A program made the translations under genes and the position numbers. DNA of 64,000 nucleotides from Planctomycetota bacterium (GTDB lineage: Bacteria > Planctomycetota > UBA1135 > GCA-002686595), in assembly GCA_009691855.1 (NCBI GenBank), contig SIAI01000014.1, positions 1 through 64,000 of the forward strand, given 5' to 3'. Below the pieces are notes generated by a model. The model had not been told where the DNA came from. It saw only the letters and a list, made by a program, of their open reading frames with translations, and searched no databases. Shown here piece by piece: positions 28,866-37,748 of this stretch (position 1 is its first letter; each line of letters starts with the position of its first letter).

Positions 28866-29026
28866 GCGTGAGTCGCGCACAGAGGCCTCTATCCCCGGCC
28901 GTCTGTGTGCACCGCGGCATTGCGCCTCCTCCGAGACTTGCACCGAAGTCGCGTCGTCGGCGCGCCTTGCGGCGAACGCAGACGACCTCGGGATAAAGGC
29001 CCCTCTGCGTGACTTCACACCACTAG
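28862..29026. mobile_element. Second palindromic MITE-like element, sharing CTAG with the first
   Basis: The left arm 28862-28896 (CTAGTGGCGTGAGTCGCGCA and on) matches the reverse complement of 28991-29026 (CTAGTGGTGTGAAGTCACGC and on) with a few changes. Symmetry continues inward to a small GACTT/AAGTC hairpin near 28951-28966. The CTAG at 28862-28865 is also the right end of the previous element, and CTAG recurs at 29023-29026. The sequence of this element differs from the first, so they are two different families inserted end to end, not copies. Confidence 0.7.
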
Positions 29027-29041
29027 CCATGGGCCTTCCCG

Positions 29042-29137
29042 CCTGGGACCGCCGGGCTCCCGCCCGGCCGCTTGTTCTTCTTACTCTGCCCGCTGCCTCA
29101 CGCCGCGGAGGCCGGGCTGGAGCCCGCTGGTCCCAGG
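29042..29137. repeat. 96-bp imperfect palindrome (GGGCTCC/GGAGCCC arms)
   Basis: The arm from 29042 (CCTGGGACCGCCGGGCTCCC and on) pairs with the arm ending at 29137 (reverse complement CCTGGGACCAGCGGGCTCCA and on), leaving a loop of about 35 bases. Its right end is 7 bp from the stop of the minus-strand DUF1569 gene, so it may act as that gene's terminator. Its form is that of an interspersed palindromic repeat rather than a simple terminator. Confidence 0.6.
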
Positions 29138-29143
29138 GAGAAG

Positions 29144-29593
29144 CTACGCCCCGAACTGCCGCAGGTGGTGGTCGAGGTGCTTCCACTGCAGCGTGTCCCA
29201 CTCGGCCGCCGTCAGCGGCCCGAAGAACGGGTGCGGAGCCTTGGGCGCGCCCGCCGGGCCGCGCGTGCCGAAGCGCTGCACGAGCTCGAGGAGCTGCGCT
29301 TGTTCGGCCGCGAACACGCGCGCGTCGCTGACTCGGAATTCGAGCGCCGTCGGCAGGTTGCGCCCGAAGGGCGCGGGCGAGGTGAGCTTCTTCTTCGCCA
29401 GGCGCCCGAACAGGAGGCCGATCAGGCCGCGCTTCAGGGTCATGTCGCCGACCGCGATCTTCAGCGCGACCTGGGAGTGCGCCAGCATCTGCGCCACGTC
29501 CATCTTGCCCCACTGGGCTTTCGAGTCGGGGCGCAGGCTCTGGAGGCGCTTCTGGATGGCGGCGAGGTCGGCGCTCTGGAAGAGGGAGGGCAT
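29144..29593 (-). CDS. DUF1569 (DinB-like) protein
   Basis: A 149-residue protein of the DUF1569 family, which has the four-helix DinB/YfiT fold. It begins MPSLFQSADLAAIQKRLQSL and has KMDVAQMLAHSQVALK (first metal-type histidine), FGRNLPTA, HPFFGPLTAAEW and the ending WKHLDHHLRQFG with two more histidines. DinB-fold proteins often bind a divalent metal and act as thiol-dependent transferases; the substrate here is unknown. The ATG at 29593 is chosen because the sequence upstream is not protein-like. The stop lies beside the palindrome at 29042-29137. Confidence 0.88.
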   Translation of the reverse strand: MPSLFQSADLAAIQKRLQSLRPDSKAQWGKMDVAQMLAHSQVALKIAVGDMTLKRGLIGLLFGRLAKKKLTSPAPFGRNLPTALEFRVSDARVFAAEQAQLLELVQRFGTRGPAGAPKAPHPFFGPLTAAEWDTLQWKHLDHHLRQFGA

Positions 29594-29730
29594 GCGGACA
29601 GTGTGTGGTTGGCCGGAGCGGCGTTCCAGTTCCGCTGCGCCGCTGCGGTGGGGTCGTTGGGCGCCGATCTGCGCGCTAGGCGCGCGGCAGCGCTCTTGAC
29701 GGCGGATCGAAGGGACGGGAGCCTGGCGGA

Positions 29731-30159
29731 ATGAGCGAGCGCCTGGAGGAGCGGCGCGCACGCGAGGAGGTGCGCGGGGCCATCGGCTGGGTCGTCGCGC
29801 TGGTCGGCCTTGGCGGAGCCGTCCTGGTCGCCGCAGGGGTGCTCTACCTCTTCGGCCTCGATGCGGGCAGGGTCCGGATCGCGGACATCGACATCACCGG
29901 AACCGCGTGGGCGCCGGCCCTCGCGCTCGCCTTCGGCCTCGCCTTGCTCGCTTGCGCACGCGGGTTGTGGCTGGTGCGACCATGGGCACGCTGGGCATCG
30001 ATCGCGCTGTTCGCGAGCCACCTGGCGCAATGTCTCGTCGCGCTGGTCCTGCAGCGCGCACTCTCCCTGCCGATTTTCAGCGCGTGGGTGCTCGTCTACC
30101 TGCTGAAGCCATCGACGGCCCGGCTTTTCGCGCGCTCGGATCCGCCGGCAGCGCGCTGA
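29731..30159 (+). CDS. Small four-helix membrane protein (paralogue of the gene at 32768)
   Basis: A 142-residue membrane protein with a charged N-terminus (MSERLEERRAREEVRGAIGW) and four hydrophobic segments: VVALVGLGGAVLVAAGVLYL, PALALAFGLALLACARGLWL, WASIALFASHLAQCLVALVL and IFSAWVLVYLL. Residues 9-23 (RAREEVRGAIGWVVA) closely match the start of the gene at 32768 (KAREKVRSDIGWVAV), so the two are paralogues. No conserved polar motif suggests an activity. It ends 2 bp from the convergent methyltransferase gene. Confidence 0.7.
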   Translation: MSERLEERRAREEVRGAIGWVVALVGLGGAVLVAAGVLYLFGLDAGRVRIADIDITGTAWAPALALAFGLALLACARGLWLVRPWARWASIALFASHLAQCLVALVLQRALSLPIFSAWVLVYLLKPSTARLFARSDPPAAR

Positions 30160-30161
30160 GC

Positions 30162-30827
30162 TCAGCCGCCGCACTTCTGCGCGAGCAGCAGGCCGTCGCC
30201 GATGGGCACCAGCGTGGGCTCGACGCGCGCATCGGCGAAGATGCGCTCGGTCAGCGCGCGCACGTGCGCGGCGGACCCCTCCTGCGCGTCGACCACGTCG
30301 CCGCCCATGAAGGCGTTGTCGATCGCGAGCACGCCGCCGGGGCGCAGCAACGCGAGGCACTGCTCGTAGTAACCCGCCTGGCCGCTCTTGTCGGCGTCCA
30401 GGAAGGCGAAGTCGAAGCGCCCGCGCTCGCCCGCGGCGATCAGCGCGGCCAGCGTCTCGGCGCCCGGCCCGAGGCGCAGCTCGATCTTCGCGGCGAGACC
30501 TGCGCGCTCCCAGAAGCGCCGTGCGATGGCGGTCCACTCCGCGGAGAGGTCGCAGGCGAGCAGCTTGCCGTCGCTCGGCAGCGCGCGCGCCACGCACAGC
30601 GAGCTGTAGCCGGTGAACACGCCCACCTCGAGGCAGCGCCGCGCGCCGAGTGAGCGCACGAGGAAGCTCATGAACACGCCCTGCTCGACCGAGATCTGCA
30701 TCTCGGCCTGCGGCAGCTCGGCGGTCACTGCGCGCAGCTCGGCCAGCAGCGGATCCTCGCGCCGCACGGAGAGCGTGCGCAGGTAGTCGGCGAGGCGCGG
30801 TTCGAGAGCGTGGCTGGTGCTTGACAT
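30162..30827 (-). CDS. Class I SAM-dependent O-methyltransferase (caffeoyl-CoA OMT-like)
   Basis: A 221-residue enzyme of the cation-dependent O-methyltransferase family. SAM-binding motif CLEVGVFTGYSSLCVARALP, then DFAFLDADKSGQAGYYEQCL (acidic metal- and SAM-contact residues), and LLRPGGVLAIDNAFMGGDV. The ending VPIGDGLLLAQK is also typical. It methylates a hydroxyl, often a catechol, using SAM. The stop is 2 bp from the small membrane protein gene, and the M61 peptidase gene lies directly upstream on the same strand, its stop 6 bp from this start. No pathway context is given by the neighbours. Confidence 0.92.
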   Translation of the reverse strand: MSSTSHALEPRLADYLRTLSVRREDPLLAELRAVTAELPQAEMQISVEQGVFMSFLVRSLGARRCLEVGVFTGYSSLCVARALPSDGKLLACDLSAEWTAIARRFWERAGLAAKIELRLGPGAETLAALIAAGERGRFDFAFLDADKSGQAGYYEQCLALLRPGGVLAIDNAFMGGDVVDAQEGSAAHVRALTERIFADARVEPTLVPIGDGLLLAQKCGG

Positions 30828-30833
30828 CGCGCT

Positions 30834-32693
30834 TCAGTGGAGGCGCGGCGCGACGATCGCGCTCAGGAGATCGGGAGCGCCGTCCGTGCGCACGAGGTGC
30901 GGGTAGCGCGGGCCGCCGTGGTAGGGGACCTCGACCACCGAGTAGTAGGTGCCGTTCTCGACGATGAAGGCGAGCGGCTCGCGGCTCTTGCTCGCGCTGT
31001 GCAGCGCGCGCTCGAGCTCGTCGTCCGAGTACTTGCGGCCGTTCACGGCGACGAGCTTCATCCCGGGACCGATGCCGGCCGCGAAGGCCGGGCGGCCCGG
31101 CCAGGCGTCGAGCACCGAGCCGTCCGCGCCGAGCGCGAGGCCGAGCGAACCCGTGGCGTCTACGCCGCCGTCATCGCTCGCGCTCATCGCGTTCGGCGTC
31201 GCGTCGTAGACGAGCTCGAAGCCGCCCGCGCGCACGCCATCCAGCGGCAGAGCCTCGCTCTTCGCGCTCAGGCGCTGCTCGAAGAACGCCTTCCAGTCGA
31301 AAGGCGCGACCTGATTCAGCGCGGCGAAGACGTCCTGCGCCGTGTAGGGCTTCACGTAGATGCGTCCGTTGTCGCCTTCACCGTGGAACAGCGCGCAGAA
31401 GTCGTCGAGGCTCTTCGCGCCCTTCGTGAGCGCGCGGATCTCGACGTCGGCGTCGAGCCACAGGAGCGAGCCCTCCGCGTAGAAGTCCGTGCCGCGCCGA
31501 TGGCCGCCCCAGCCGCCGCCCGCGGTGTACAGGAACGGCGCCGAATCGGCGGTGTCCTGCAGCGGGCGCCAGCTCCGGCCGGGCCCCGAAACGCCGTGCG
31601 CGTCGGCGGCGAGCGTCTCGAGCCAATCGGCGCTCGTCACCAGTCCGGCGCGCGCGCCGAGCACCTCGCCGTAGTAGTTGGTGAGGCCCTCGTAGACCCA
31701 CAGGAGCTCGTCCTGCATCGGCTTCTCGTAGCCGCCGGTGGTCAGGCCCGCGGGCCGGCGCGTCTTGCCGTTCCAGGCGTGGAAGAACTCGTGCGGCAGC
31801 AGGATGTAGCCGCGGCGCGCCTCGTCATCGTCGACGAAGGCCTTCTCGCTCACGCGGTCGTCGGCGCACTCGTGGTGCTCGAGGCCGAAGCTGCCGAGGT
31901 CGTCGCTGAGCGTCAGCAACCAGTGGTAACGCGTGTAGTGACCCACGCCGCCGAAGACGGCGCGCTCCTCGCGCACCAGACGCTTGTAGGCTTCGATGCG
32001 CTTTTCGGGGAACTCGAGCGCCCAGGCGCTGTCGGCGATCGCGTCGATGGCGTGCTCGCCGACGTCGGAGCCCGCGGGAAAGAGCTCGATGCGCCGGTAG
32101 TGCTCGCCGAGCACGACCGGGTGGTCGATCAGCATAGTGAACGAGCTCGGCGCGTAGCGCACCTCGGCGCCGCTCTCGGACTCGAACGTCAGCGAACCGC
32201 CGTGCTTCCAGCCCTCCGGCAGGCGCAGCGAGGCGCGCACCAGGAGCTCGTCCGGGTTCGCGCCCTGCGGCGCGAGCAACACGGTGTTCCAGTTCAGCAC
32301 GCAGCACTTCGCGTTGGCCGACGGCCCCGTGGTGAAGGTCCCGGCGGAGCTCGGCACGACGAAGTCGTAGCGCGCCACGAGCGCGCTCACGCCCGCCGGC
32401 ACGTCCACGTGGAAGGCGGTCATCTCGACGAGATCGCGGCGCCACGCGAGCTCCTTGCCGTTCGCCTCGAAGTGCAGCCCGACCAGGTTCTGGATCGGGC
32501 CCGAGGGCATGTGCTCGCCCGGGATCCACTTGGGGTACACGAGCGTCAGCGCGCCGGGCGCGACCGGCAGCGTCAGCCGCGCGTGCAGGATCTTCTGCGG
32601 CGCCTGGCGCGCATCGACCTCGAGCGTCAGCGGCGGGCGCGTCTGGGCGGTGGCGAGGGAAGCGAGGGCGAGGAGCGCGAGGAGGAGCTTCAT
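30834..32693 (-). CDS. M61-family aminopeptidase with PDZ domain, secreted
   Basis: A 619-residue exported metallopeptidase. Signal peptide MKLLLALLALASLATAQ; N-terminal beta-rich domain; zinc motif HEFFHAWNGK at 301-310; downstream glutamate in LLWVYEGLTNYYGE (third zinc ligand); C-terminal PDZ domain (GSLGLALGADGSVLDAWPG to VAVNGRKYSDDELERAL). This is the layout of glycyl aminopeptidase-type M61 enzymes, which trim peptides in the periplasm or outside the cell. All catalytic residues are present. The ATG at 32693 gives the signal peptide directly. It is likely co-transcribed with the O-methyltransferase 6 bp downstream. Confidence 0.94.
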   Translation of the reverse strand: MKLLLALLALASLATAQTRPPLTLEVDARQAPQKILHARLTLPVAPGALTLVYPKWIPGEHMPSGPIQNLVGLHFEANGKELAWRRDLVEMTAFHVDVPAGVSALVARYDFVVPSSAGTFTTGPSANAKCCVLNWNTVLLAPQGANPDELLVRASLRLPEGWKHGGSLTFESESGAEVRYAPSSFTMLIDHPVVLGEHYRRIELFPAGSDVGEHAIDAIADSAWALEFPEKRIEAYKRLVREERAVFGGVGHYTRYHWLLTLSDDLGSFGLEHHECADDRVSEKAFVDDDEARRGYILLPHEFFHAWNGKTRRPAGLTTGGYEKPMQDELLWVYEGLTNYYGEVLGARAGLVTSADWLETLAADAHGVSGPGRSWRPLQDTADSAPFLYTAGGGWGGHRRGTDFYAEGSLLWLDADVEIRALTKGAKSLDDFCALFHGEGDNGRIYVKPYTAQDVFAALNQVAPFDWKAFFEQRLSAKSEALPLDGVRAGGFELVYDATPNAMSASDDGGVDATGSLGLALGADGSVLDAWPGRPAFAAGIGPGMKLVAVNGRKYSDDELERALHSASKSREPLAFIVENGTYYSVVEVPYHGGPRYPHLVRTDGAPDLLSAIVAPRLH

Positions 32694-32767
32694 CGCCACG
32701 GAGGCTACCCGCGTCGACACGTAACAGGGAACGGCCGTGAGTGATATCATCTCGCGCGGGGGTATCC

Positions 32768-33187
32768 GTGACCGAGCAACTGGAGCGATGGAAGGCGCGC
32801 GAGAAGGTCCGCTCCGACATAGGGTGGGTAGCGGTGTACGTCGGCATCTTCGGTGCGTTGTGCCTGGGTGGCGGAGTTTCCCTGGCTGTTGGCGGCGGGT
32901 CCGTCTGCCTATTCGGCGTCGAGCTCCCAACGCCATGGAACGCTTGGTTCGCCAGCACCTTTGGCGCGGTGCTGCTGCTGTGCGCCGTTGGCCTGTGGAA
33001 CGCGCGACTCTGGGCGCGTCGCCTAGCGTTGCTCCTGTTCGGCCTCGCGCTCGTGAACGGCCTCGTCAGCGCGATCGCGCTTTTCGGTTTCGTCTACCTG
33101 TTCCGACCAGACACCCTGCAGCGTTTTCAGCGCACGAGCGGCCGTTCGCCGAGCGAGCCTGAGCCGCGCCCGGCATCGCGCGCCTGA
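32768..33187 (+). CDS. Small four-helix membrane protein (paralogue of the gene at 29731)
   Basis: A 139-residue membrane protein starting at GTG 32768, six bases after a GGGGGT purine-rich site that decides this start. Its N-terminus (EQLERWKAREKVRSDIGWVA) parallels the gene at 29731, and it has four hydrophobic segments (VYVGIFGALCLGGGVSLAVG, FASTFGAVLLLCAVGLWN, LALLLFGLALVNGLVSAIAL and FVYLF). The short tail is basic and proline-rich. Function unknown. It is divergent from the M61 gene and convergent with the glycogen fusion gene, 9 bp from that gene's stop. Confidence 0.7.
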   Translation: MTEQLERWKAREKVRSDIGWVAVYVGIFGALCLGGGVSLAVGGGSVCLFGVELPTPWNAWFASTFGAVLLLCAVGLWNARLWARRLALLLFGLALVNGLVSAIALFGFVYLFRPDTLQRFQRTSGRSPSEPEPRPASRA

Positions 33188-33196
33188 TCTAGCGCT

Positions 33197-36100
33197 TCAC
33201 GCCCACAGCACGAGATCGCGCAGCGAGCCCGAGTGCTCGCGCTCGGCGCGCGCGCGCACGCGGATGCCGTAGGCGAAGCTGCCGGAGCGGTCCATGGCGC
33301 GCACGCCCTCGAAGACGTGCACCGTGCCGCCGGTGTTGGCGACGTAGCCGAGGGCGACGGCGGTGCGGCCGTTGAGCTCGAGCTCGCCGGCGGCGTGGCC
33401 GAGGACGAGCTCGACCACCACGTCGTCGGGCTTGAGCGCGCCCAGGTCGACCTCGACGCGCACCTCGACGGCGTCGCCGACGCGCACGCTGGCGAGGTCG
33501 CCGACCTGGGCCGAAGTGATGCGGATTTCGCCGAAGCCCTTGCGGATGCGCTGGTTCTCCAGAACCAGCAGCTTTAGCTTCGCGCGCTTGTTGCGCAGCA
33601 GCTCCTCGTAGCCGGCGGAGAGCACCGAGTAAGCCTTGGCGTGGTACTCGCGCACCATGCGGTGCGTGTTGAAGCGCAAGGGCACCGAGGCGAGGCAGCG
33701 CTGCACGCGCTCGAGCCAGCGCGCGCTCACGCCCTCGGCGTCCTTCTCGAAGTAGCTCGGCACGACCTCTTCCTCGAGCGTGTGATAGAGCTGGTTCGCG
33801 TCGAACTGGTTGAGGAGCTCCTGGTCCTTGTACTCGCCGCCACCGAACTGCCAGCCGTTCTCGCCGTCGAAGGCCTCGGGCCACCAGCCGTCGCCGATCG
33901 ACAGGTTCAAGGTGCCGTTGGCGGCGGCCTTCATGCCCGAGGTTCCGCTGGCCTCGAGCCAGCGGATGGGCGTGTTCAGCCACACGTCCACGCCGCTGGT
34001 GAGCGCGCGCGAGAGGCGCACGTCGTAGTCCTCGAGGAAGAACGTCTTGCCCTGGAACTCCGCGCGGCGCGTGAGCTCGAAGACCTTCTTGACGAGCTCC
34101 TTGCCCAGGGCGTCGTTCGGGTGCGCCTTGCCGGCGAACACCAGGCGTACGGGACGCGCGGGATCATCGAGCAACCTGGCCAGGCGCGCGGGGTCCTGGA
34201 ACAGGAGCGCGGCGCGCTTGTAGGGCGCGAAGCGGCGCGCGAAGCCGATCCACAGCGCGTTCGGCTCGAGGCCCTCGAGCAGCTTGGCCAGCAGCGCGGG
34301 CGAGTCGCCGCGCTCGACCGAGTTGCGCTCCAGGCGCCGCTTCATCTCCTCCATCAGGCGCAGGCGCAGCTCGCGCTTCGCCGTGCGCAGGCCGAGCAAC
34401 TGGCGCGTCGAGAGCGGCCGCGCGAAGTCCTCGGGCTCGATCGCTCGCTCGCTGACGCCCAGGGCCTTGGCGATCTCCGGGCTGGTCCAGCTGGGGAGGT
34501 GCACACCGTTGACGATCGCGTCCACCGGCACCTCGCTCTCCAGCAGGCCCGCCCAGAACGGGCGCAAGAGCTTCTTCGAGGCCGTGCCGTGCATCTGGCT
34601 GACGCCGTTCGCGAAGCTGGCGAAGTTCAGCGCCAGGTAGGTCATGTTGAACGTGCCTTTGTCGCCCTCGGCCTGGCCGAAGGACATGAAGCGCTCCCAG
34701 GGCACGCCCACCCAGCTGGTGGCGTCGGAGAAGTAGCGCCGCATCAGGTCCTCGCTGAAGCGGTCGTGGCCGGCGGGCACCGGCGTGTGCGTGGTGAACA
34801 TCGTCGTGGCGCGCACGAACTCGCGCGCCTCGTCGAAGGTCAGCCCCTCCTCGTGCGCGCGCCCGCCGACGCGCTCGAGCGTCAGGAACGCGGCGTGGCC
34901 CTCGTTCATGTGGTACACGGACGGGTGGGTACCGAGGCGCAACAGCAGGCGCCGGCCGCCGCGGCCGAGGCAGATCTCCTGCAACAGGCGCGTCTCCTCG
35001 TTGCCGCCGTAGAGGTTGCGCGTGATGTCGCGGTCCTCGGGGCGGTTCTCGGGGCGGTTCGCGTCCAGCAGATAGAGATGCACGCGGCCGACGCGCACGC
35101 GCCAGGCCGAGAGGAAGAGCTGGCGGCCAGGCAGCGGCAGCTCGATCGCCAGGGCGTTGCCGCTGTCGTCCTTGACCAGCTCGAGCGGCAGCAGGCGCGG
35201 GTCGTTCTCGATGTCGACCGCCAGCTGCTCGCCACCCGGGCCGATGCGCTGGCTGGTGTAGCCCATGCGGTAGAAGAGGCCCACGGCGACCAGCGGCAGG
35301 CCGATGTCGCTGGCCGACTTCAGGTGGTCGCCGGCCAGCACGCCGAGACCTCCGCTGTAGACGCGCAGCGACTCGTGGATGCCGTACTCGGCGCAGAAGT
35401 AGGCCACCGGATGCTCGGGGCTGGGCGGCGCGCCGCCGGCGGCACCGCGCCACGTGTTGGCCTCGTAGGGCGCGGCCAGGTAGGCGTCGAAGCGCGCCAG
35501 ACAACGATTCAGGCGCGCGACGTAGCCCTCGTCGGCGCTGCGCGCGGCCACGTCCTCGGGATACAGGCGCTGCAGGAACGAGACCGGGTTGTGGCCGCTC
35601 GTCTCCCACGAGCGCGGCGAGAGCTCCTCGAACAACGCCGTGGCTTCGTTGTCCCAGCTCCACCAGAGATTGCGCGAGAGGCGCAAGAGGCCGCGCAGCG
35701 ACTCGGGCAGCGTGGCGGCGACGTCGAAGTGGAACAGGTGCGGCTTCTTGCCCTCGACCGCGGGTTTGACCGTCAGCGGCTGCTTGGGCTTGCGCGTCTG
35801 CAGCACGCCGGCTTCGAGGCGCTTTTGCACCGCGGCCTGGGCCAGCTTGAAGGCCTCGTCGTAGCGCGGCAGGAACTGGGCCCAGGTCGAGCGCTGCGCG
35901 GTCTCGCGGCAGATGCCCTCCAGCTCGCGCGCGCTCTTCGGGCTGGCGAGCTGCTTCTCGATCGCGTTGGCCAGGATCTCGACCACGTCGTCGAAGCGCT
36001 TGTGCACGCGGTCGAGCACGGTCACGCCCTGCTCCGGCCCGAGGTTGAGGCCCTTGGCCCAGCGCCCGAAGCCGGCGTAGTCGCTGGTGATCGTCGGCAC

Positions 36101-37432
36101 GCCGACCGCCAGGCTCTCCTGCGGCGTGTAGCCCCAGGGCTCGTAGTACGAGGGGAAGCACGAGAGGTCGAAGGCGCGTAGCACCGCTTGATACGGCAGG
36201 TTCCAGAGGCCGTCGTTGGTGCCCAGGTAGATCGGCACCTGGATCACGCGCACGCGCGCGTCGCCGGCGTTGGCCAGGTTCAAGCGCGCGCAGCGCTCGT
36301 GCACCGGATCGCGCTCGGGCTCGAACAGGTTGTGGGTGGAGAGGCCCAGCGGGCCCTCGAGCTCGTCCAGCGGCTTGTCGCGGCGCTCGAGGTACTCGCT
36401 GCGCAACCCGGAGTTGCCGGCCGGCACGAGCACGAACAGCACGATGCGCCGTCCCGCTCGCTGATTGAGCCGTCCCATGGACTCCAGCAAGAGGTCGATG
36501 CCCTTGTTGTGGAACTCGTAGCGCCCGGAGATGGCCAGCAGCGCGGCGTCGTTGACGTCCTCGCCGAAGAAACGCGAGGCACTGTTGAGCAGCACGCGCC
36601 GCGCCTCCTCGCGCGTCGTCTTGCCGGCCAGCTCGTCGACCACGCTGACGTCGAGGCCGTTGGTGGTCAGCGGCGACGGCGTGCGTCCGAGCAACAGCGT
36701 GGCCTCCTTGGCCGTGATCTCGCTCACGGTGGTGAACACGTCGGCCTCGCGCGCGGCCACGCTCTCCAGCGAGTGCTTGGCGACCACGTTGTGCTGCTTG
36801 GCCAGGGCTTCCGGCGTCTGCTCGCCCAGGCCGTCGTCGGGCGACTGCTCGTTCGAGGACAGCGTGCGCCCGAGCACGGTCGCGTGGGTGGTGAAGATCG
36901 TGCCCGCGCTGGGCACCTTCTTCTTCAGGTACAGGAGCGACGAGGCCGTCATCCACTCGTGGGCCTGCACCAGCGCGCGCTTGTGGTCGGCGGCCAGGTA
37001 CTCCTCCCACCAGCGCTCGATCACCAGGCCGGCGGCGTGTCCGAACAGGACCGGCTCGACGTAGTCCCAGCCGCCCTTGATGGAATCGACCTTGAAGTCC
37101 TCCCACAGCTTGGTGAGGACGCCGTCCTTCTTCTCGTAGAGCTTCGAGAACTCGATCAGGATCGTGCGCGGACGTCCGGGGATGCGCCAGCGACCGACGC
37201 GCACGGGGATGCCCATGCCGCGACAGGACTCGCAGAAGGCCTGGAAGCCGCTCTCCTCCTCGAACTCCTGGTTCTTGTCGGCGCTGGAGAGGAGCCACGG
37301 CCCCACCGCGATGTAGTCGTCGCCCAGGCGCGCCACCAGCGACTTCGCCTTGGTGGAGACGACCGTGTGGATGCCCCCGACCTTGTTGCAGACCTCCCAG
37401 CTGATCTCGAAGAGGGTGTAGGCGCTCGTCAC
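33197..37432 (-). CDS. Fused GT3 glycogen synthase and GT35 alpha-glucan phosphorylase
   Basis: About 1411 residues. The N-terminal 550 match eukaryote-type (GT3) glycogen synthase: LFEISWEVCNKVGGIHTVVS and the catalytic SYYEPWGYTPQESLAVGVP with two glutamates. After a linker comes alpha-glucan phosphorylase: a DUF3417 domain (SLRGLLRLSRNLWWSWD), AEYGIHESLRVYSGGLGVLAGDH, HMNEGHAAFLTLER, and the PLP lysine in GTSGMKAAANGTLNLS. A C-terminal beta-sandwich of about 100 residues ends the protein. One polypeptide thus carries a glucan-building and a glucan-degrading activity. The start could be GTG 37432 (giving VTSAYTLFEISW, closest to family starts) or ATG 37486. It is the last gene of a likely glycogen operon. 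Confidence 0.94.
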   Translation of the reverse strand: MTSAYTLFEISWEVCNKVGGIHTVVSTKAKSLVARLGDDYIAVGPWLLSSADKNQEFEEESGFQAFCESCRGMGIPVRVGRWRIPGRPRTILIEFSKLYEKKDGVLTKLWEDFKVDSIKGGWDYVEPVLFGHAAGLVIERWWEEYLAADHKRALVQAHEWMTASSLLYLKKKVPSAGTIFTTHATVLGRTLSSNEQSPDDGLGEQTPEALAKQHNVVAKHSLESVAAREADVFTTVSEITAKEATLLLGRTPSPLTTNGLDVSVVDELAGKTTREEARRVLLNSASRFFGEDVNDAALLAISGRYEFHNKGIDLLLESMGRLNQRAGRRIVLFVLVPAGNSGLRSEYLERRDKPLDELEGPLGLSTHNLFEPERDPVHERCARLNLANAGDARVRVIQVPIYLGTNDGLWNLPYQAVLRAFDLSCFPSYYEPWGYTPQESLAVGVPTITSDYAGFGRWAKGLNLGPEQGVTVLDRVHKRFDDVVEILANAIEKQLASPKSARELEGICRETAQRSTWAQFLPRYDEAFKLAQAAVQKRLEAGVLQTRKPKQPLTVKPAVEGKKPHLFHFDVAATLPESLRGLLRLSRNLWWSWDNEATALFEELSPRSWETSGHNPVSFLQRLYPEDVAARSADEGYVARLNRCLARFDAYLAAPYEANTWRGAAGGAPPSPEHPVAYFCAEYGIHESLRVYSGGLGVLAGDHLKSASDIGLPLVAVGLFYRMGYTSQRIGPGGEQLAVDIENDPRLLPLELVKDDSGNALAIELPLPGRQLFLSAWRVRVGRVHLYLLDANRPENRPEDRDITRNLYGGNEETRLLQEICLGRGGRRLLLRLGTHPSVYHMNEGHAAFLTLERVGGRAHEEGLTFDEAREFVRATTMFTTHTPVPAGHDRFSEDLMRRYFSDATSWVGVPWERFMSFGQAEGDKGTFNMTYLALNFASFANGVSQMHGTASKKLLRPFWAGLLESEVPVDAIVNGVHLPSWTSPEIAKALGVSERAIEPEDFARPLSTRQLLGLRTAKRELRLRLMEEMKRRLERNSVERGDSPALLAKLLEGLEPNALWIGFARRFAPYKRAALLFQDPARLARLLDDPARPVRLVFAGKAHPNDALGKELVKKVFELTRRAEFQGKTFFLEDYDVRLSRALTSGVDVWLNTPIRWLEASGTSGMKAAANGTLNLSIGDGWWPEAFDGENGWQFGGGEYKDQELLNQFDANQLYHTLEEEVVPSYFEKDAEGVSARWLERVQRCLASVPLRFNTHRMVREYHAKAYSVLSAGYEELLRNKRAKLKLLVLENQRIRKGFGEIRITSAQVGDLASVRVGDAVEVRVEVDLGALKPDDVVVELVLGHAAGELELNGRTAVALGYVANTGGTVHVFEGVRAMDRSGSFAYGIRVRARAEREHSGSLRDLVLWA

Positions 37433-37748
37433 GTGGGTGGCTTTTCTTTCGGGGGTAGGGGGTGCCGGCGGGGCCCGGACCGGCATAGATCGTCCGCCGC
37501 GGGCGGGAAGATGATGGAGGAATCCGCTCGTCGGTCCCAGAGCCTAGGCGCAGACGAGGGGCCCGTGACTTCGGCCCGAAGGGCAGGGATGCGCCCGAAA
37601 GGAGCGTGCGGGGAGAACGCGCGCGGCAGGTGTAACCTGGACACCCGTGGTCGAGTCAGCCTACGTGCGTGCGAAGTACGTCGAGCTGTGGAGCGCGCTC
37701 GCGTCGCCGCCGGCCGGGTATTGAGGCTGCAGTCGGCGTCGGTCGCGG
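37433..37748. other. Intergenic region upstream of the synthase-phosphorylase fusion
   Basis: Holds about 300 bp between the GH57 stop and the fusion gene. If the fusion begins at ATG 37486, 54 bp of it are coding. It probably contains a separate promoter for the fusion gene, but I see no clear box. A small CTTCG-GCC-CGAAG hairpin lies at about 37569-37581. A short plus-strand frame ending VELWSALASPPAGY at about 37724 is open but too short to support. Confidence 0.4.

Noticed and set aside
28672-29137. CRISPR array
   Set aside because: The repeats are inverted pairs, each present once per element, with no regular direct repeats or spacers and no cas genes.
37647-37724. Short plus-strand frame ending in VELWSALASPPAGY
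   Set aside because: About 26 codons after a GTG, no ribosome-binding site and no recognisable family; not enough to call a gene.
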